DNA from: Candidatus Cloacimonas acidaminovorans str. Evry
Lineage (GTDB): Bacteria; Cloacimonadota; Cloacimonadia; Cloacimonadales; Cloacimonadaceae
Direction: 5' to 3'
Assembly: GCF_000146065.2 (NCBI RefSeq)
Contig: NC_020449.1
Coordinates: forward strand, 1,526,654 to 1,590,653
Length of the DNA: 64,000 nucleotides
Below are positions 1-9,095 of this stretch, piece by piece. The position numbers were made by a program, and so were the translations under genes. Position 1 is the first letter of the stretch, and every line of letters begins with the position of its first letter. Below the pieces are notes generated by a model. The model made no database searches, had not been told where the DNA came from, and saw only the letters and a program-made list of their open reading frames with translations.

Positions 1-96
1 TGCCTCATCCCAAATCCACAGGATAAAATAGTCCCCGGAGAGTTCTTCCCTAAAGTATATTGCTCTTTCCAGAAATTGTGGCTGGGATTTATTCAT
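1..96 (-). CDS. Partial CDS, possible dihydroorotate dehydrogenase electron-transfer subunit (PyrK)
   Basis: An open reading frame starts with ATG at 96 on the minus strand and runs off the window edge, giving 32 codons beginning MNKSQPQFLERAIYFREELS. Its start overlaps the pyrC stop codon by 8 bases, so it is translationally coupled to pyrC. The segment REELSGDYFILWIWDEA has the alternating pattern of the first FAD-domain strand of PyrK-type ferredoxin reductase-like proteins. PyrK passes electrons from NADH to dihydroorotate dehydrogenase, and a place after pyrB and pyrC fits that. Only 32 residues are visible, so the product name is an inference. Confidence 0.5.
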   Translation of the reverse strand, partial: MNKSQPQFLERAIYFREELSGDYFILWIWDEA

Positions 97-1387
97 TTTC
101 ACTATCCAGATAAGTTATTTTGCCATCACAGATAGTACACATCACCCTTCCGGGAAACCATTGATTGAGCCAGGGAGTATTTTTGCTTTTGGAAAGTATA
201 TTTTCCGCGGAAAAAAGAGTTTCCTTTTCCAGGTCTATAACAGTTAAATCGGCTGTTTTTCCTTCAGCTAAAATTCCCCCGGGCAAATTTAGGATTTTGG
301 CTGGAGCAGTTGTTAATGCCTCAATTAAACGGTTGAGGTCTATCTGCCCTGTCTGCACCAGGTTTTTATAGAGCACAGGAAATGCTGTTTCCAAGCCAAT
401 TATGCCAAAGGGAGCCAAGTCAAATTCCCTTTCTTTTTCAAAATCCGCATGGGGAGAATGGTCTGTAGCAATGCAATCAATTATTCCTTCTTGCAATGCC
501 TGAACACAAGCCCGACGGTCTTCTTCACTCCGCAGAGGAGGTTTCATTTTAGTATTAGTATTAAAAGTTAAATTTGCCTCTTCATTCAGCACCAAATGAT
601 GAGGTGTTACTTCACAGGTAACAGGAAGTCCTTTATCTTTAGCATTTTTTACCAGTTCTATAGAGCGCGCCGTAGAAATATGGGCAATATGTAATTTAGC
701 TCCAGCACTTTCAGCGAGCATAATATCCCGAGCAATTATCACTTCTTCTGCCAGACCAGGAATTCCGCTAAGTCCAAGTTTGGTAGCAACTTTTCCGGAA
801 TGTATCTGTCCCTTTCCGGCTAAGGAATAATCTTCAGGGTGAATAATTACCGGCAAACCAAAGTTACTGGCATATTTCATACAGGAAAGCATTAATCGTG
901 CATTCTGCACACATTTACCGTCATCGGAAACAGCTACAATACCTCCTGCTTTCATTGTTGCCATTTCAGCAATTTCTTCACCAGCTGACTGTTTCGTAAT
1001 AGCTCCAATTACATAGACCTTGGCAGAGCCATAATCTTTAGCCCGTAATTGGATATATTCTACAGAAGCAATATTATCGGTAACAGGTTCAGTATTTGGC
1101 ATCGCACAAACAGCTGTAAATCCACCATGCGCAGCGGCTTTAGTTCCTGTAACAATATCTTCTTTATAGGTTTGTCCCGGGTCTCGTAAATGCGAATGCA
1201 GGTCTATAAAACCAGGAAACACACAAGCGCCTTTGGCATCTATAATTTTATCTACCTTGTCTGTAAGGTAACTGGAGGATGCTGTTCCTCCGCTAATTTT
1301 TACAATCTTCTTTCTCTCAATTAAGATTTCCCCTTTTATGAAATTTCCCTTTTGATAGATATTGGCATTTTTAATTAAGGTCTTCAT
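89..1387 (-). CDS. pyrC: Dihydroorotase
   Basis: Converts N-carbamoyl-L-aspartate to L-dihydroorotate in cytoplasmic de novo pyrimidine synthesis. The protein is 432 aa, the usual length of bacterial class I dihydroorotases. The metal-binding HxH lies in DLHSHLRDPGQ (His64, His66), with further candidate ligands at Asp154/155 (AVSDDG), His183 (IIHPED), His236 (HIAHIST) and Asp309 (IATDHSPH). In this class an Asp usually bridges the metals in place of a carboxylated lysine. The gene follows pyrB after 14 bases and overlaps the next, truncated gene, so it is part of a pyr operon. A GGAGGAAA-like ribosome site precedes the ATG. Confidence 0.96.
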   Translation of the reverse strand: MKTLIKNANIYQKGNFIKGEILIERKKIVKISGGTASSSYLTDKVDKIIDAKGACVFPGFIDLHSHLRDPGQTYKEDIVTGTKAAAHGGFTAVCAMPNTEPVTDNIASVEYIQLRAKDYGSAKVYVIGAITKQSAGEEIAEMATMKAGGIVAVSDDGKCVQNARLMLSCMKYASNFGLPVIIHPEDYSLAGKGQIHSGKVATKLGLSGIPGLAEEVIIARDIMLAESAGAKLHIAHISTARSIELVKNAKDKGLPVTCEVTPHHLVLNEEANLTFNTNTKMKPPLRSEEDRRACVQALQEGIIDCIATDHSPHADFEKEREFDLAPFGIIGLETAFPVLYKNLVQTGQIDLNRLIEALTTAPAKILNLPGGILAEGKTADLTVIDLEKETLFSAENILSKSKNTPWLNQWFPGRVMCTICDGKITYLDSENE

Positions 1388-1401
1388 TGTTTTTTTCCTC
1401 C

Positions 1402-2340
1402 TTATGCTTTTCCACCTAAGATTAAAAACATCAAAGCCATTCTAACTGCAACTCCATTGGCAACTTGTTCCACAATGATACTATGATTGCTATCTGCAAT
1501 TTCCGGCAGAATTTCCACTCCTCTGTTCATAGGACCGGGATGCATAATTAAAGCATTCCTTTTGGCATATTTCAAGGTTTCTTTGGAGAGAACATAGTGT
1601 TTGCTGTATTCTTCCAGAGAGGGGAAAAGCCCTTCCGTCATCCGTTCCAACTGCATTCTTAAGCCCATTACAACATCGGCATCTTTTAAAGCTTTTGCTA
1701 AATCATATTCTACGCGGCAGTCATAAACACTTTCCATATTTCCTGGCATCAAGGTTTTAGGTCCGCAAACAGTTACTTTGGCACCCAGTTTTCCCATTCC
1801 AATTAAATTACTACGCACTACGCGACTATTTAAAATGTCGCCTACAATGGTTATTTTCAGCCCTTTCAGGTCACCTAATTTTTCCCAGATAGAAAAAATA
1901 TCCAGTAGTGCCTGTGTGGGATGTGAATGTTTGCCATCTCCTCCATTGATAACTGGTTTACCGGAATATTTATTTACCAGTTGTGGGCTTCCGGGACTGC
2001 TGTGACGAATGCAGTAAAGGTCAATGCCCATTGCATTTAAAGTGTAAACCGTATCCTGTAAACTTTCTCCTTTCTGCAGAGAGGAAATGGAGGACTGAAA
2101 ACTGACAACATCTGCACTTAAACGATTGGCAGCCAATTCAAAACTCATTCGCGTGCGGGTGCTGTTTTCTACGAATAAAGTGCACACTGTTTTTCCCCTT
2201 AAGGTAGGAATCTTTTTGTATTCCCGCAAGTTGATTTCTTTCATTCCCTTAGCTGCTTCCAGAATGAACATAATTTCTTCCCGGGAATAATCATCCAGGT
2301 CAAACAGAGAGCGTCCTGCAAATTGTGGTGTTGAGGTCAT
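1402..2340 (-). CDS. pyrB: Aspartate carbamoyltransferase catalytic chain
   Basis: Forms N-carbamoyl-L-aspartate from carbamoyl phosphate and L-aspartate. The carbamoyl-phosphate loop STRTR is at residues 60-64, the conserved Lys of the 80s loop is in LQKGES (about residue 90), and HPGPMNRG lies near the C terminus. The frame stays open to 2361, but ATG 2340 has AGGAG five bases upstream, so 312 aa is preferred. No pyrI regulatory-chain gene is seen next to it. pyrC follows after 14 bases. The upstream side faces the divergent protease gene. Confidence 0.96.
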   Translation of the reverse strand: MTSTPQFAGRSLFDLDDYSREEIMFILEAAKGMKEINLREYKKIPTLRGKTVCTLFVENSTRTRMSFELAANRLSADVVSFQSSISSLQKGESLQDTVYTLNAMGIDLYCIRHSSPGSPQLVNKYSGKPVINGGDGKHSHPTQALLDIFSIWEKLGDLKGLKITIVGDILNSRVVRSNLIGMGKLGAKVTVCGPKTLMPGNMESVYDCRVEYDLAKALKDADVVMGLRMQLERMTEGLFPSLEEYSKHYVLSKETLKYAKRNALIMHPGPMNRGVEILPEIADSNHSIIVEQVANGVAVRMALMFLILGGKA

Positions 2341-2386
2341 ATTTTCTCCTTTCCAGCTCACCGGCTGTGATTAAAGGTTTTGTTCC

Positions 2387-2414
2387 CTTTTATTAGAAAT
2401 TCCAATTTGGTCAA
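2387..2414 (-). promoter_or_regulatory. Possible sigma70-type promoter for pyrB
   Basis: On the minus strand TTGACC (2414-2409) is followed after 16 bases by TAAAAG (2392-2387), 47 bases upstream of the pyrB ATG. A perfect TATAAT also occurs on the same strand at 2437-2432 but lacks a good -35 partner. Assignment is by motif only. Confidence 0.3.
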
Positions 2415-2591
2415 GTGAATTTTTTGATTATATTATAAGGTAATTACATTTTCTGTGTAATGGAGTTCAAAAGAGCGAATAATAAAGCTTATATTGAAAT
2501 AACCGAGTTTCAGGTAAAAAAATTGCTTGCCTAAATTGAGGGCTTTTGTAAAAAAGGAATTTAGGTATCCTGATTTTTGAAGGAGAGAAAA

Positions 2592-5500
2592 ATGAAAAGA
2601 CAGTTATGTGTTATTCTAATGTTATTACTGCTTAGTTCCATAACCGCCGTTGCTTTACAACAATATAAGGATGTAAACAGGAAACCTTATGCAACGGACC
2701 TAATAAAAATAAAGCTTAGTGCTGAAGCAGTAAGTAGAGCAAATCTTCCTATGGGACTTTACGCTGAAAAATCCAAAACCGGAATTAACGAACTTGATCA
2801 ATTGATGTCCCAAACCGGGGCTACAAAAATAATCCGGGCTCACCGCAACATAAAAAACACCAGTTGGGAACAGCAAACTGGTTTTGATCGCTGGTTTTTA
2901 CTGAAACTGAATGGCAAAACAACTGTTGAAGAAGCTATTAAACAATTTAAAGCCAATCGTTACATAGAAACAGCCATTCCTGAATATATCGCCTATCCTG
3001 CAGCGGTTCCCAATGATCCTTATTATACTAATAACTGGGGTCATAATAATACAGCTCAACTTCCTGGTTATACAGCTTATGGTCATACCGGTGCAGGAGT
3101 TGGCACTGTCGGTTTTGACAGCGATGCTCAGCTTGCCTGGAATCAAAGTCAGAGTTATGGTTCAGCCAATATTATAATAGCGATTATTGATTCCGGAGTA
3201 GATACTGCGCATCCGGATTTACGTTTAGTAGCCGGTTATGATTTTGGTGATAATGACAGCAATCCTATGGACAACAGTGCAGAACCAGGACATGGAACTG
3301 CCTGTTCTGGAATTGCTGCAGCCAAAGCAAATAACTCTTTAGGCATTACAGGAATTGCCGGTGGCTGTAGTGTTATGCCTTTAAAAGTAGCCGATTCCGA
3401 TGGGGATATGTATTTTACAGCCATAGAGAATGCGTTAACTTATGCGGCTGATAATAATGCCCATATTGCCAGTATGAGTTTGGGGGCAACAGATGTAGCA
3501 GAAGGAGATTCTCCTTCCACCGATGCTGCCTTAAATTATGCTTATAATGCCTGTGTAGTTATTTTTGCGGCTACAGGCAACGAAAATAATTCTACAATTT
3601 CGTATCCTGCCAATCAAACATCCGTAATCAGTGTTGGCGCTGCCAGCCCTACAGGTCAGCGAAAAAGTACCTCCTCTTCCGATGGAGAATATTGGTGGGG
3701 TTCCAATTACGGAGTAGCTACCCAGAATAATAAAAATGCCGTGGATATTATGGCACCGACAATTTTACCTGCTACCGATCTAACGGGAACAGGTAATGGT
3801 TATAATACCAGCGGGGATTATTATTTGTGGTTTAACGGAACTTCCTGTGCCACACCTTATGCTGCTGGAGTTGCTGCGTTACTGCTTTCCAAAGACCCTT
3901 CTTTAACTCCTGCTCAGATTTTTTCCATACTTACTTCATCTGCTACCGATATGACATCTGACGGAGGAGTTGGTTGGGATAGATATACCGGTTATGGAAT
4001 GGTAAATGCCAATGCAGCTTTAAATACCATTCTGGGTGGAATGCCTTCCTGCACAATTACCTCCCCTGCAAATGGTGCTACTTTTGCTCTCAATTCTACT
4101 ATTACTATCAATGTAAATGCTGAAGACATCAATGGCACAATTACTTCCGTGAAGTTTTACATCAATAACACTCTTTATAATACGGATTATTCTGCTCCTT
4201 ATACTTGGGACTGGAATGCTACCGGATTCATCGCTGGAACCTATATCATTAAAGCAGTGGCAACGGATAATAATAATAATGAGGCAACCAATGAAATCTC
4301 TATATTTTTAACTCCACCTGTTTCAGAAGCTATTATTGGCACAGGAACCTATATTACCGAAGCTACAAGCGCATCACCTGTTAATGTATGGTACAAAAGT
4401 TTACACGGTCAATCCGTTTATACTAAAGCAGAATTAAATGCTGCTGGTATCTTCGGTCCTGTAAATATTACCCGGCTTGGTTTTAATATAGTTGGTTTAC
4501 CCTTAGTTTCAATGCCTAATTTCGTCGTCCGTATGAAACATACAACTGCAGATAATGTCAGCTCCTGGATTAATGCAGATAATTTAGTGACGGTTTATTC
4601 TAATCCCAATTATTTACCTACTGAAACCGGTTGGAATATGTATAATTTTTCCATTCCTTTTGAATGGAATGGAGAGGATAACCTTTTAGTAGATACTGCT
4701 TTTGGAGTGGCAAGCAGTTATAATCGTTCAGGGACTGTTCAATTTACTTCAATAGGAAATGGTTATCGTTACATAAGAAATGATGATAACGATCAGACCA
4801 ATGTTTTTTCAGGAGGAGAAACATCTTTTCAACGCCCCAATATTAAGCTTATTGTAGAACAAATTACTATCGGTCCTCAAATTTCAGTAAACCCAAGTTC
4901 TCTTGATTTTGGCGGTATTCCTGCAGGACAAACCCAAACCAGGCAATTTACCATCCAAAATTATGGTAATGAAACCTTAAGCGGAACAATCACAACTCCC
5001 GAGGGTTTTACCGTTTCGGATAGCTTAAGGATAAATTTACTGACAGCGGATAACAATGCTCTTAGCCGCAATACATTTAGTTTTACTATCCCTGCCGGTA
5101 CATCCAATACTTATATTTTAAATTTTTCTCCCCTTACGGCAGGAAGTTATAATGGAAATGTAATTATATCCAGTAACGCTGAAAACAATCCTCTTATTCA
5201 TTTACAAGTTACCGGCAATGCATATCTTCCTCCGGTAATAGAAGTGAGTACCAATTCATTGACGGCAACCTTGGATGCAGGCACCCAGACAAATCAAATC
5301 TTCACTATTTCCAATAGGGGTGGTTTGCCCTTATCTTATCAAATCTCAATAAGCGAAGATAGCGTTTATCCTCAAAAGATTACCCAAGCTGATAAAAGTA
5401 TTGCAGGCAGCACCTTAACATTGAACTACGCTGATTATGAACCGGGTGCAACTTTGGATTGGACATTCACTCTCTATAATAATAGCACTGATGCTGAATG

Positions 5501-8282
5501 GCTGAAAGATTTATATATTACTTTCCCGCCAAATGTGCTTGTCAATTCCGCTACCAATTTTACAGGCGGAACTGAAGATATGCTTCCTGATTTAACTTCC
5601 GGAAATGGCATCACAATTCACTGGCACGGACTAACAACCAGTGGCTGGGGAGTTGTTCAGGGTGGACAATCTGCCACCGCAACTGTAAATGTAACGATTC
5701 TTCCTGTCTTTTATGGAGACCTTATTCTGTCTTACACTATTCAGGGTGATGTTTATGGCAGTGAACCGCATCAAATAGATGGTCAAATTACGCTTAGTCA
5801 AATCGTTACTACCATTCCCTGGTTTTCTCTTGAGCCAATGCAGGGGGAAGTTCTTCCAGGTGAAAATGCCACCATAACCTCGTATTTTTCTGCCTTAACT
5901 ACCCAACCCGGAATATATAATGCCCTCTTAAACATCGCTTCCAATGATCCTTTTCAACCACTTACAATCCTACCTGTTTGTATGAATGTTCTTCAACCCA
6001 ATCATCCTCCGGTGATAAATTTACCGGAAAATTTCTCTTTCAATGCCAATGAATCATTATTAGTGGATTTTACTCCTTATGTAAGCGATCCAGATAACGA
6101 TCCCTTAACCTTAACTTGTAGTGGAAATACCAATATCAATGTTACCATCACCGGTTTGCAGGTTAGTTTGAGCTCTTTGCATAACTGGTATGGAACTGAA
6201 ATTATCACTTTTACTGTGTCCGACGGAATGCTTCAAGATAGCGATTCTTTAATGGTAATTGTTTTGCTGAACATTACTTCCGGAGTAATTGTGGATTCAG
6301 ATAATTTACCTGCTGTCTGGACAATTGACAACTCTCCTTTTAACATTACTGAGCCCATTGTTGTTGATAGCACTCAAAATATAACTTTTGAACCAGGGAT
6401 CGTTATTCAAGTGTGGAATGATGAACCCATCAATGTTCTCGGTTCCATTTCTGCCAATAATGTCACTTTTGCACCTGGCTTTCCGGATTTGCTTTGGGGT
6501 GGTTTGGAAATTACAGGAACGACAGGAAACCGAACAGAAAGCAATATTACCAACTGTGAAATCCTGAATGCTGTCAATGCTATTACCGTAAATAATTGTA
6601 GTCCTGTTATTAACACTGTCTATATAGCCCCCATAGATACCACTGCTTTAATTAACGGCACCGGAATTATGGTTACAGGTGTTGCCAGTCCTCCCATAAA
6701 TAATGTTACCATCTTAAGCTATCACACCTGTATTCAAGTTGTTCGGGATGCCGAAATCCTTCCTAATGAGCCATTTATCAATAACATAGTGCTACGAAAT
6801 TCTTCTGTTGTGCCTCGCCAGGAAGAGGAAAATACGAAGGGTATAGTAATTGAGGGTAATAGCAATGTAATTATTTCAAATGCCGAAATAAAGGACTATA
6901 ATACAGCTATCAAGGTGGAAAATACCAATGTTCAGCAGTCCGCAACTCCTTCCTTAAGTCATATCCGCATTCGTAATACAAGTAGTACCTTACGAAATGA
7001 AGATAAATGCGGAATTGAACTAAAAGGCAATGAAAATGCTGTTTTATATGATGTCAGAATTGAGGAATGCAATAAAGGAATTAAAATAGAAAATACTGAA
7101 ACGGGAGCGTCTGCAACTCCTTCCTTGGATTTTATCCGTATCCGCAATACCAGCAGCACTTTAAGGCAGGAATTGGAGAATATTGGAATTTTGGTTGAGA
7201 GTAATGTAATACCTGTTTTGCGCGATGTTCAAATTGAAGATGCGGAAACAGGTATACAGATTAACGCGGGAGGAAATCTGGACCTGAAATATTCCCTTCT
7301 TCTAAATTGCCAAACAGGTCTGAAAAACTATAGTACGGAACTGATGCCTATAACCCATAATAGCTTTGTTATTGAAGAAGACCAAGTGCCACCTGATTTT
7401 TTACAGAATTGTGTAGCTCTCTCTCTGAATAATATACTTAATTTTGAATTTAGCAATAATACCCTCTATGGTTATCCTAAAATCGCTGTTGTTAATTCTG
7501 CCCATCTGAATTTTATCAATAATATTGTCTGGAGCAATTCTGCCCTGAATAATCCCTTTGAATGCGTAAGCGGAACTTATAATGTTACTTACAACGATAT
7601 TAACTATGGCAGTCAGGTCTTTCCCGGAACTGGTAATATCAATGCCAATCCAAACTTTGTGAATGCTTTGGAGCTTGATTTTGCATTGCCATATAACAGT
7701 CCTTGTATTGATGCCGGGTGTCCTGATTCGGAACCAGACCCTGATGGAACTATTGCCGATATAGGATGCTACTATTATCATCATTGTGCCGTTTTTGAAT
7801 CGCCGGAAGGTCCTTTCTATGTTCAACAACCTCTTCAGTTTATCAATAATTCCCTTGGGCATAACACTCCCGAGAGTTATGCTACCTGGCTTTTGAATGG
7901 AATACCTGTTTCCAACGACTATAATCTGAACACGATTATTGATACCTGGGGTGAATACGATTTGCAGCTGGTAATGACTTCCGGACCCCTTGTGGATAGC
8001 AGCAGTGTTTTTCAATTTAATGTAATTGATGAAACACCACTTTCTCCGCAAAATGTGGTTTTAGAGTTCTTGGAAAACAACTATATTTTACGGTGGGATG
8101 CTGTTACTCTTTCCGTATCCCAAACTCCTATTACGATTACTAATTACAAAATTTACGCCAGTGAAAACCCCTACGGAACTTATACCCTCTATCAAATAGT
8201 GCCTGCCAGTAGCAGACAAATTAACCTGAACCTGTCTGAATTTGGCTCTAAACGCTTTTTCAAGGTAACTGCCGAAAAGTAA
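2592..8282 (+). CDS. Secreted subtilisin-like serine protease with Ig-like, beta-helix and fibronectin domains
   Basis: About 1896 aa from ATG 2592, which has GAAGGAG just upstream; an in-frame TTG at 2577 is less likely. A signal peptide (MKRQLCVILMLLLLSS) is followed by an S8 peptidase domain. The triad is Asp200 (AIIDSG), His234 (GHGTA) and Ser418 (NGTSCATP), with the oxyanion Asn in AATGNENN. Downstream come a bacterial Ig-like domain, two Hydin/choice-of-anchor-D-like segments (for example NPSSLDFGGIPAGQTQTRQF), a cadherin-like segment (NHPPVINLPENF), a parallel beta-helix region with a duplicated block (about 6930-7260) and a final fibronectin III-like domain. Likely an exported protease acting on external protein, in keeping with a peptide-using life style. 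It has no canonical type A sorting domain, but its C terminus (RFFKVTAEK) resembles that of the gene at 61169. Confidence 0.9.
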   Translation: MKRQLCVILMLLLLSSITAVALQQYKDVNRKPYATDLIKIKLSAEAVSRANLPMGLYAEKSKTGINELDQLMSQTGATKIIRAHRNIKNTSWEQQTGFDRWFLLKLNGKTTVEEAIKQFKANRYIETAIPEYIAYPAAVPNDPYYTNNWGHNNTAQLPGYTAYGHTGAGVGTVGFDSDAQLAWNQSQSYGSANIIIAIIDSGVDTAHPDLRLVAGYDFGDNDSNPMDNSAEPGHGTACSGIAAAKANNSLGITGIAGGCSVMPLKVADSDGDMYFTAIENALTYAADNNAHIASMSLGATDVAEGDSPSTDAALNYAYNACVVIFAATGNENNSTISYPANQTSVISVGAASPTGQRKSTSSSDGEYWWGSNYGVATQNNKNAVDIMAPTILPATDLTGTGNGYNTSGDYYLWFNGTSCATPYAAGVAALLLSKDPSLTPAQIFSILTSSATDMTSDGGVGWDRYTGYGMVNANAALNTILGGMPSCTITSPANGATFALNSTITINVNAEDINGTITSVKFYINNTLYNTDYSAPYTWDWNATGFIAGTYIIKAVATDNNNNEATNEISIFLTPPVSEAIIGTGTYITEATSASPVNVWYKSLHGQSVYTKAELNAAGIFGPVNITRLGFNIVGLPLVSMPNFVVRMKHTTADNVSSWINADNLVTVYSNPNYLPTETGWNMYNFSIPFEWNGEDNLLVDTAFGVASSYNRSGTVQFTSIGNGYRYIRNDDNDQTNVFSGGETSFQRPNIKLIVEQITIGPQISVNPSSLDFGGIPAGQTQTRQFTIQNYGNETLSGTITTPEGFTVSDSLRINLLTADNNALSRNTFSFTIPAGTSNTYILNFSPLTAGSYNGNVIISSNAENNPLIHLQVTGNAYLPPVIEVSTNSLTATLDAGTQTNQIFTISNRGGLPLSYQISISEDSVYPQKITQADKSIAGSTLTLNYADYEPGATLDWTFTLYNNSTDAEWLKDLYITFPPNVLVNSATNFTGGTEDMLPDLTSGNGITIHWHGLTTSGWGVVQGGQSATATVNVTILPVFYGDLILSYTIQGDVYGSEPHQIDGQITLSQIVTTIPWFSLEPMQGEVLPGENATITSYFSALTTQPGIYNALLNIASNDPFQPLTILPVCMNVLQPNHPPVINLPENFSFNANESLLVDFTPYVSDPDNDPLTLTCSGNTNINVTITGLQVSLSSLHNWYGTEIITFTVSDGMLQDSDSLMVIVLLNITSGVIVDSDNLPAVWTIDNSPFNITEPIVVDSTQNITFEPGIVIQVWNDEPINVLGSISANNVTFAPGFPDLLWGGLEITGTTGNRTESNITNCEILNAVNAITVNNCSPVINTVYIAPIDTTALINGTGIMVTGVASPPINNVTILSYHTCIQVVRDAEILPNEPFINNIVLRNSSVVPRQEEENTKGIVIEGNSNVIISNAEIKDYNTAIKVENTNVQQSATPSLSHIRIRNTSSTLRNEDKCGIELKGNENAVLYDVRIEECNKGIKIENTETGASATPSLDFIRIRNTSSTLRQELENIGILVESNVIPVLRDVQIEDAETGIQINAGGNLDLKYSLLLNCQTGLKNYSTELMPITHNSFVIEEDQVPPDFLQNCVALSLNNILNFEFSNNTLYGYPKIAVVNSAHLNFINNIVWSNSALNNPFECVSGTYNVTYNDINYGSQVFPGTGNINANPNFVNALELDFALPYNSPCIDAGCPDSEPDPDGTIADIGCYYYHHCAVFESPEGPFYVQQPLQFINNSLGHNTPESYATWLLNGIPVSNDYNLNTIIDTWGEYDLQLVMTSGPLVDSSSVFQFNVIDETPLSPQNVVLEFLENNYILRWDAVTLSVSQTPITITNYKIYASENPYGTYTLYQIVPASSRQINLNLSEFGSKRFFKVTAEK

Positions 8283-8533
8283 AAAATATTATGTAGTAAA
8301 CGGAAAATAAGGTTGAGAGGGTTAAGGAGGTTGAGATGCCCTCAGCTCTCTGCCCTTAGCCCTCCGCTCTTTGCCCTCTGCCCAAAATCCCGTCAAAATT
8401 TTCAAAAAACAATATTTCTCGCGTATACTTCTTTTTTACCATTTTCACTCCTTGTCTGAACTTCTCTTTCTGTATATATATAAACAGGAAACTATTTCAC
8501 CTCTTTTGGCTTGCTTTACCCTTTTACAATTAA

Positions 8534-8606
8534 GTAACAACCAAGTAACAACTCCCTAACGAGACAACGGAAGTGTTACGGAAGTGTTACGGAGTCGTTA
8601 GAGAAT
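8534..8606. repeat. Direct-repeat/hairpin element
   Basis: Two copies of AAGTAACAAC are followed by CTAACGA, then two copies of GGAAGTGTTAC, then TCGTTAG. The second half is complementary to the first (GTAACA with TGTTAC, CTAACGA with TCGTTAG), so the element can fold into a hairpin carrying tandem words. It resembles in layout, not in sequence, the elements at 36083-36146 and 50482-50545. Confidence 0.55.
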
Positions 8607-8808
8607 TTACTATATAACAAGCAATTACATCAATAAAACGCTAAGGGACAAAATATATACTTAACTTCCTTATATTTAACATAATTAAGATAAAAAATAG
8701 TTTCCTGGATAACCAGTTTTTTTAGCACATTATAAAAGAAGAAAATGCAGATAAACGGATCAACAGGATTTAATTAAAAATAATTATGATCCCATTAATC
8801 CCATTGTC

Positions 8809-8828
8809 ATTCCTGCGAAAGCAGGAAT
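8809..8828. repeat. REP-like short palindrome
   Basis: ATTCCTGC-GAAA-GCAGGAAT is a perfect 8-bp stem with a GAAA loop. Related copies lie near 12333-12354 (reverse orientation), 36506-36528 and 47858-47879 (decayed). Confidence 0.7.
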
Positions 8829-8976
8829 CCATTATGAAAATATATTATTTCTTTTAATCCTCTCAATCTTGGTCAGGAATACAAAAAAAATATTTTTTTA
8901 CTGCCTTAACTAACTTTATTCCTTTATGTTACATCATTTAAGAAAGAAAAATTCCATTAACATTGAAAAAAAGCAT

Positions 8977-9007
8977 TTGACATATCTTGAATATTGATTA
9001 TTTAAAT
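8977..9007 (+). promoter_or_regulatory. Possible promoter of the secreted protein gene at 9096
   Basis: TTGACA at 8977-8982 is followed by an AT-rich stretch with TTAAAT at 9002-9007 (19-base spacer), about 90 bases before the start codon. The -35 match is perfect and the -10 match is weak. Confidence 0.3.
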
Positions 9008-9095
9008 AGAGCATAATAGATAAAAATATATATGAATTAGTTACTGCTTATACGATAAAAGTTATACATACGGAATAAGCGGGAAGGAGTTAAAA

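Larger units (their letters stand above)
8283..9095. other. Gene-free intergenic region with repeats
   Basis: Holds a run of CTCTGCCC-type words (about 8335-8390), a direct-repeat/hairpin element (about 8534-8606), a REP-like palindrome (8809-8828) and AT-rich DNA before the next gene. A 62-codon frame at 8371-8559 starts inside the repeated words, has no ribosome site and is not accepted as a gene. Confidence 0.7.

Noticed and set aside
7401-8051. 216-codon open frame antisense to the 3' part of the protease gene
   Set aside because: No ribosome site or family resemblance; the plus strand has a clear continuous protein with recognisable domains here.
8371-8559. 62-codon frame with a hydrophobic middle
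   Set aside because: Begins inside repeated words and lacks a ribosome site.
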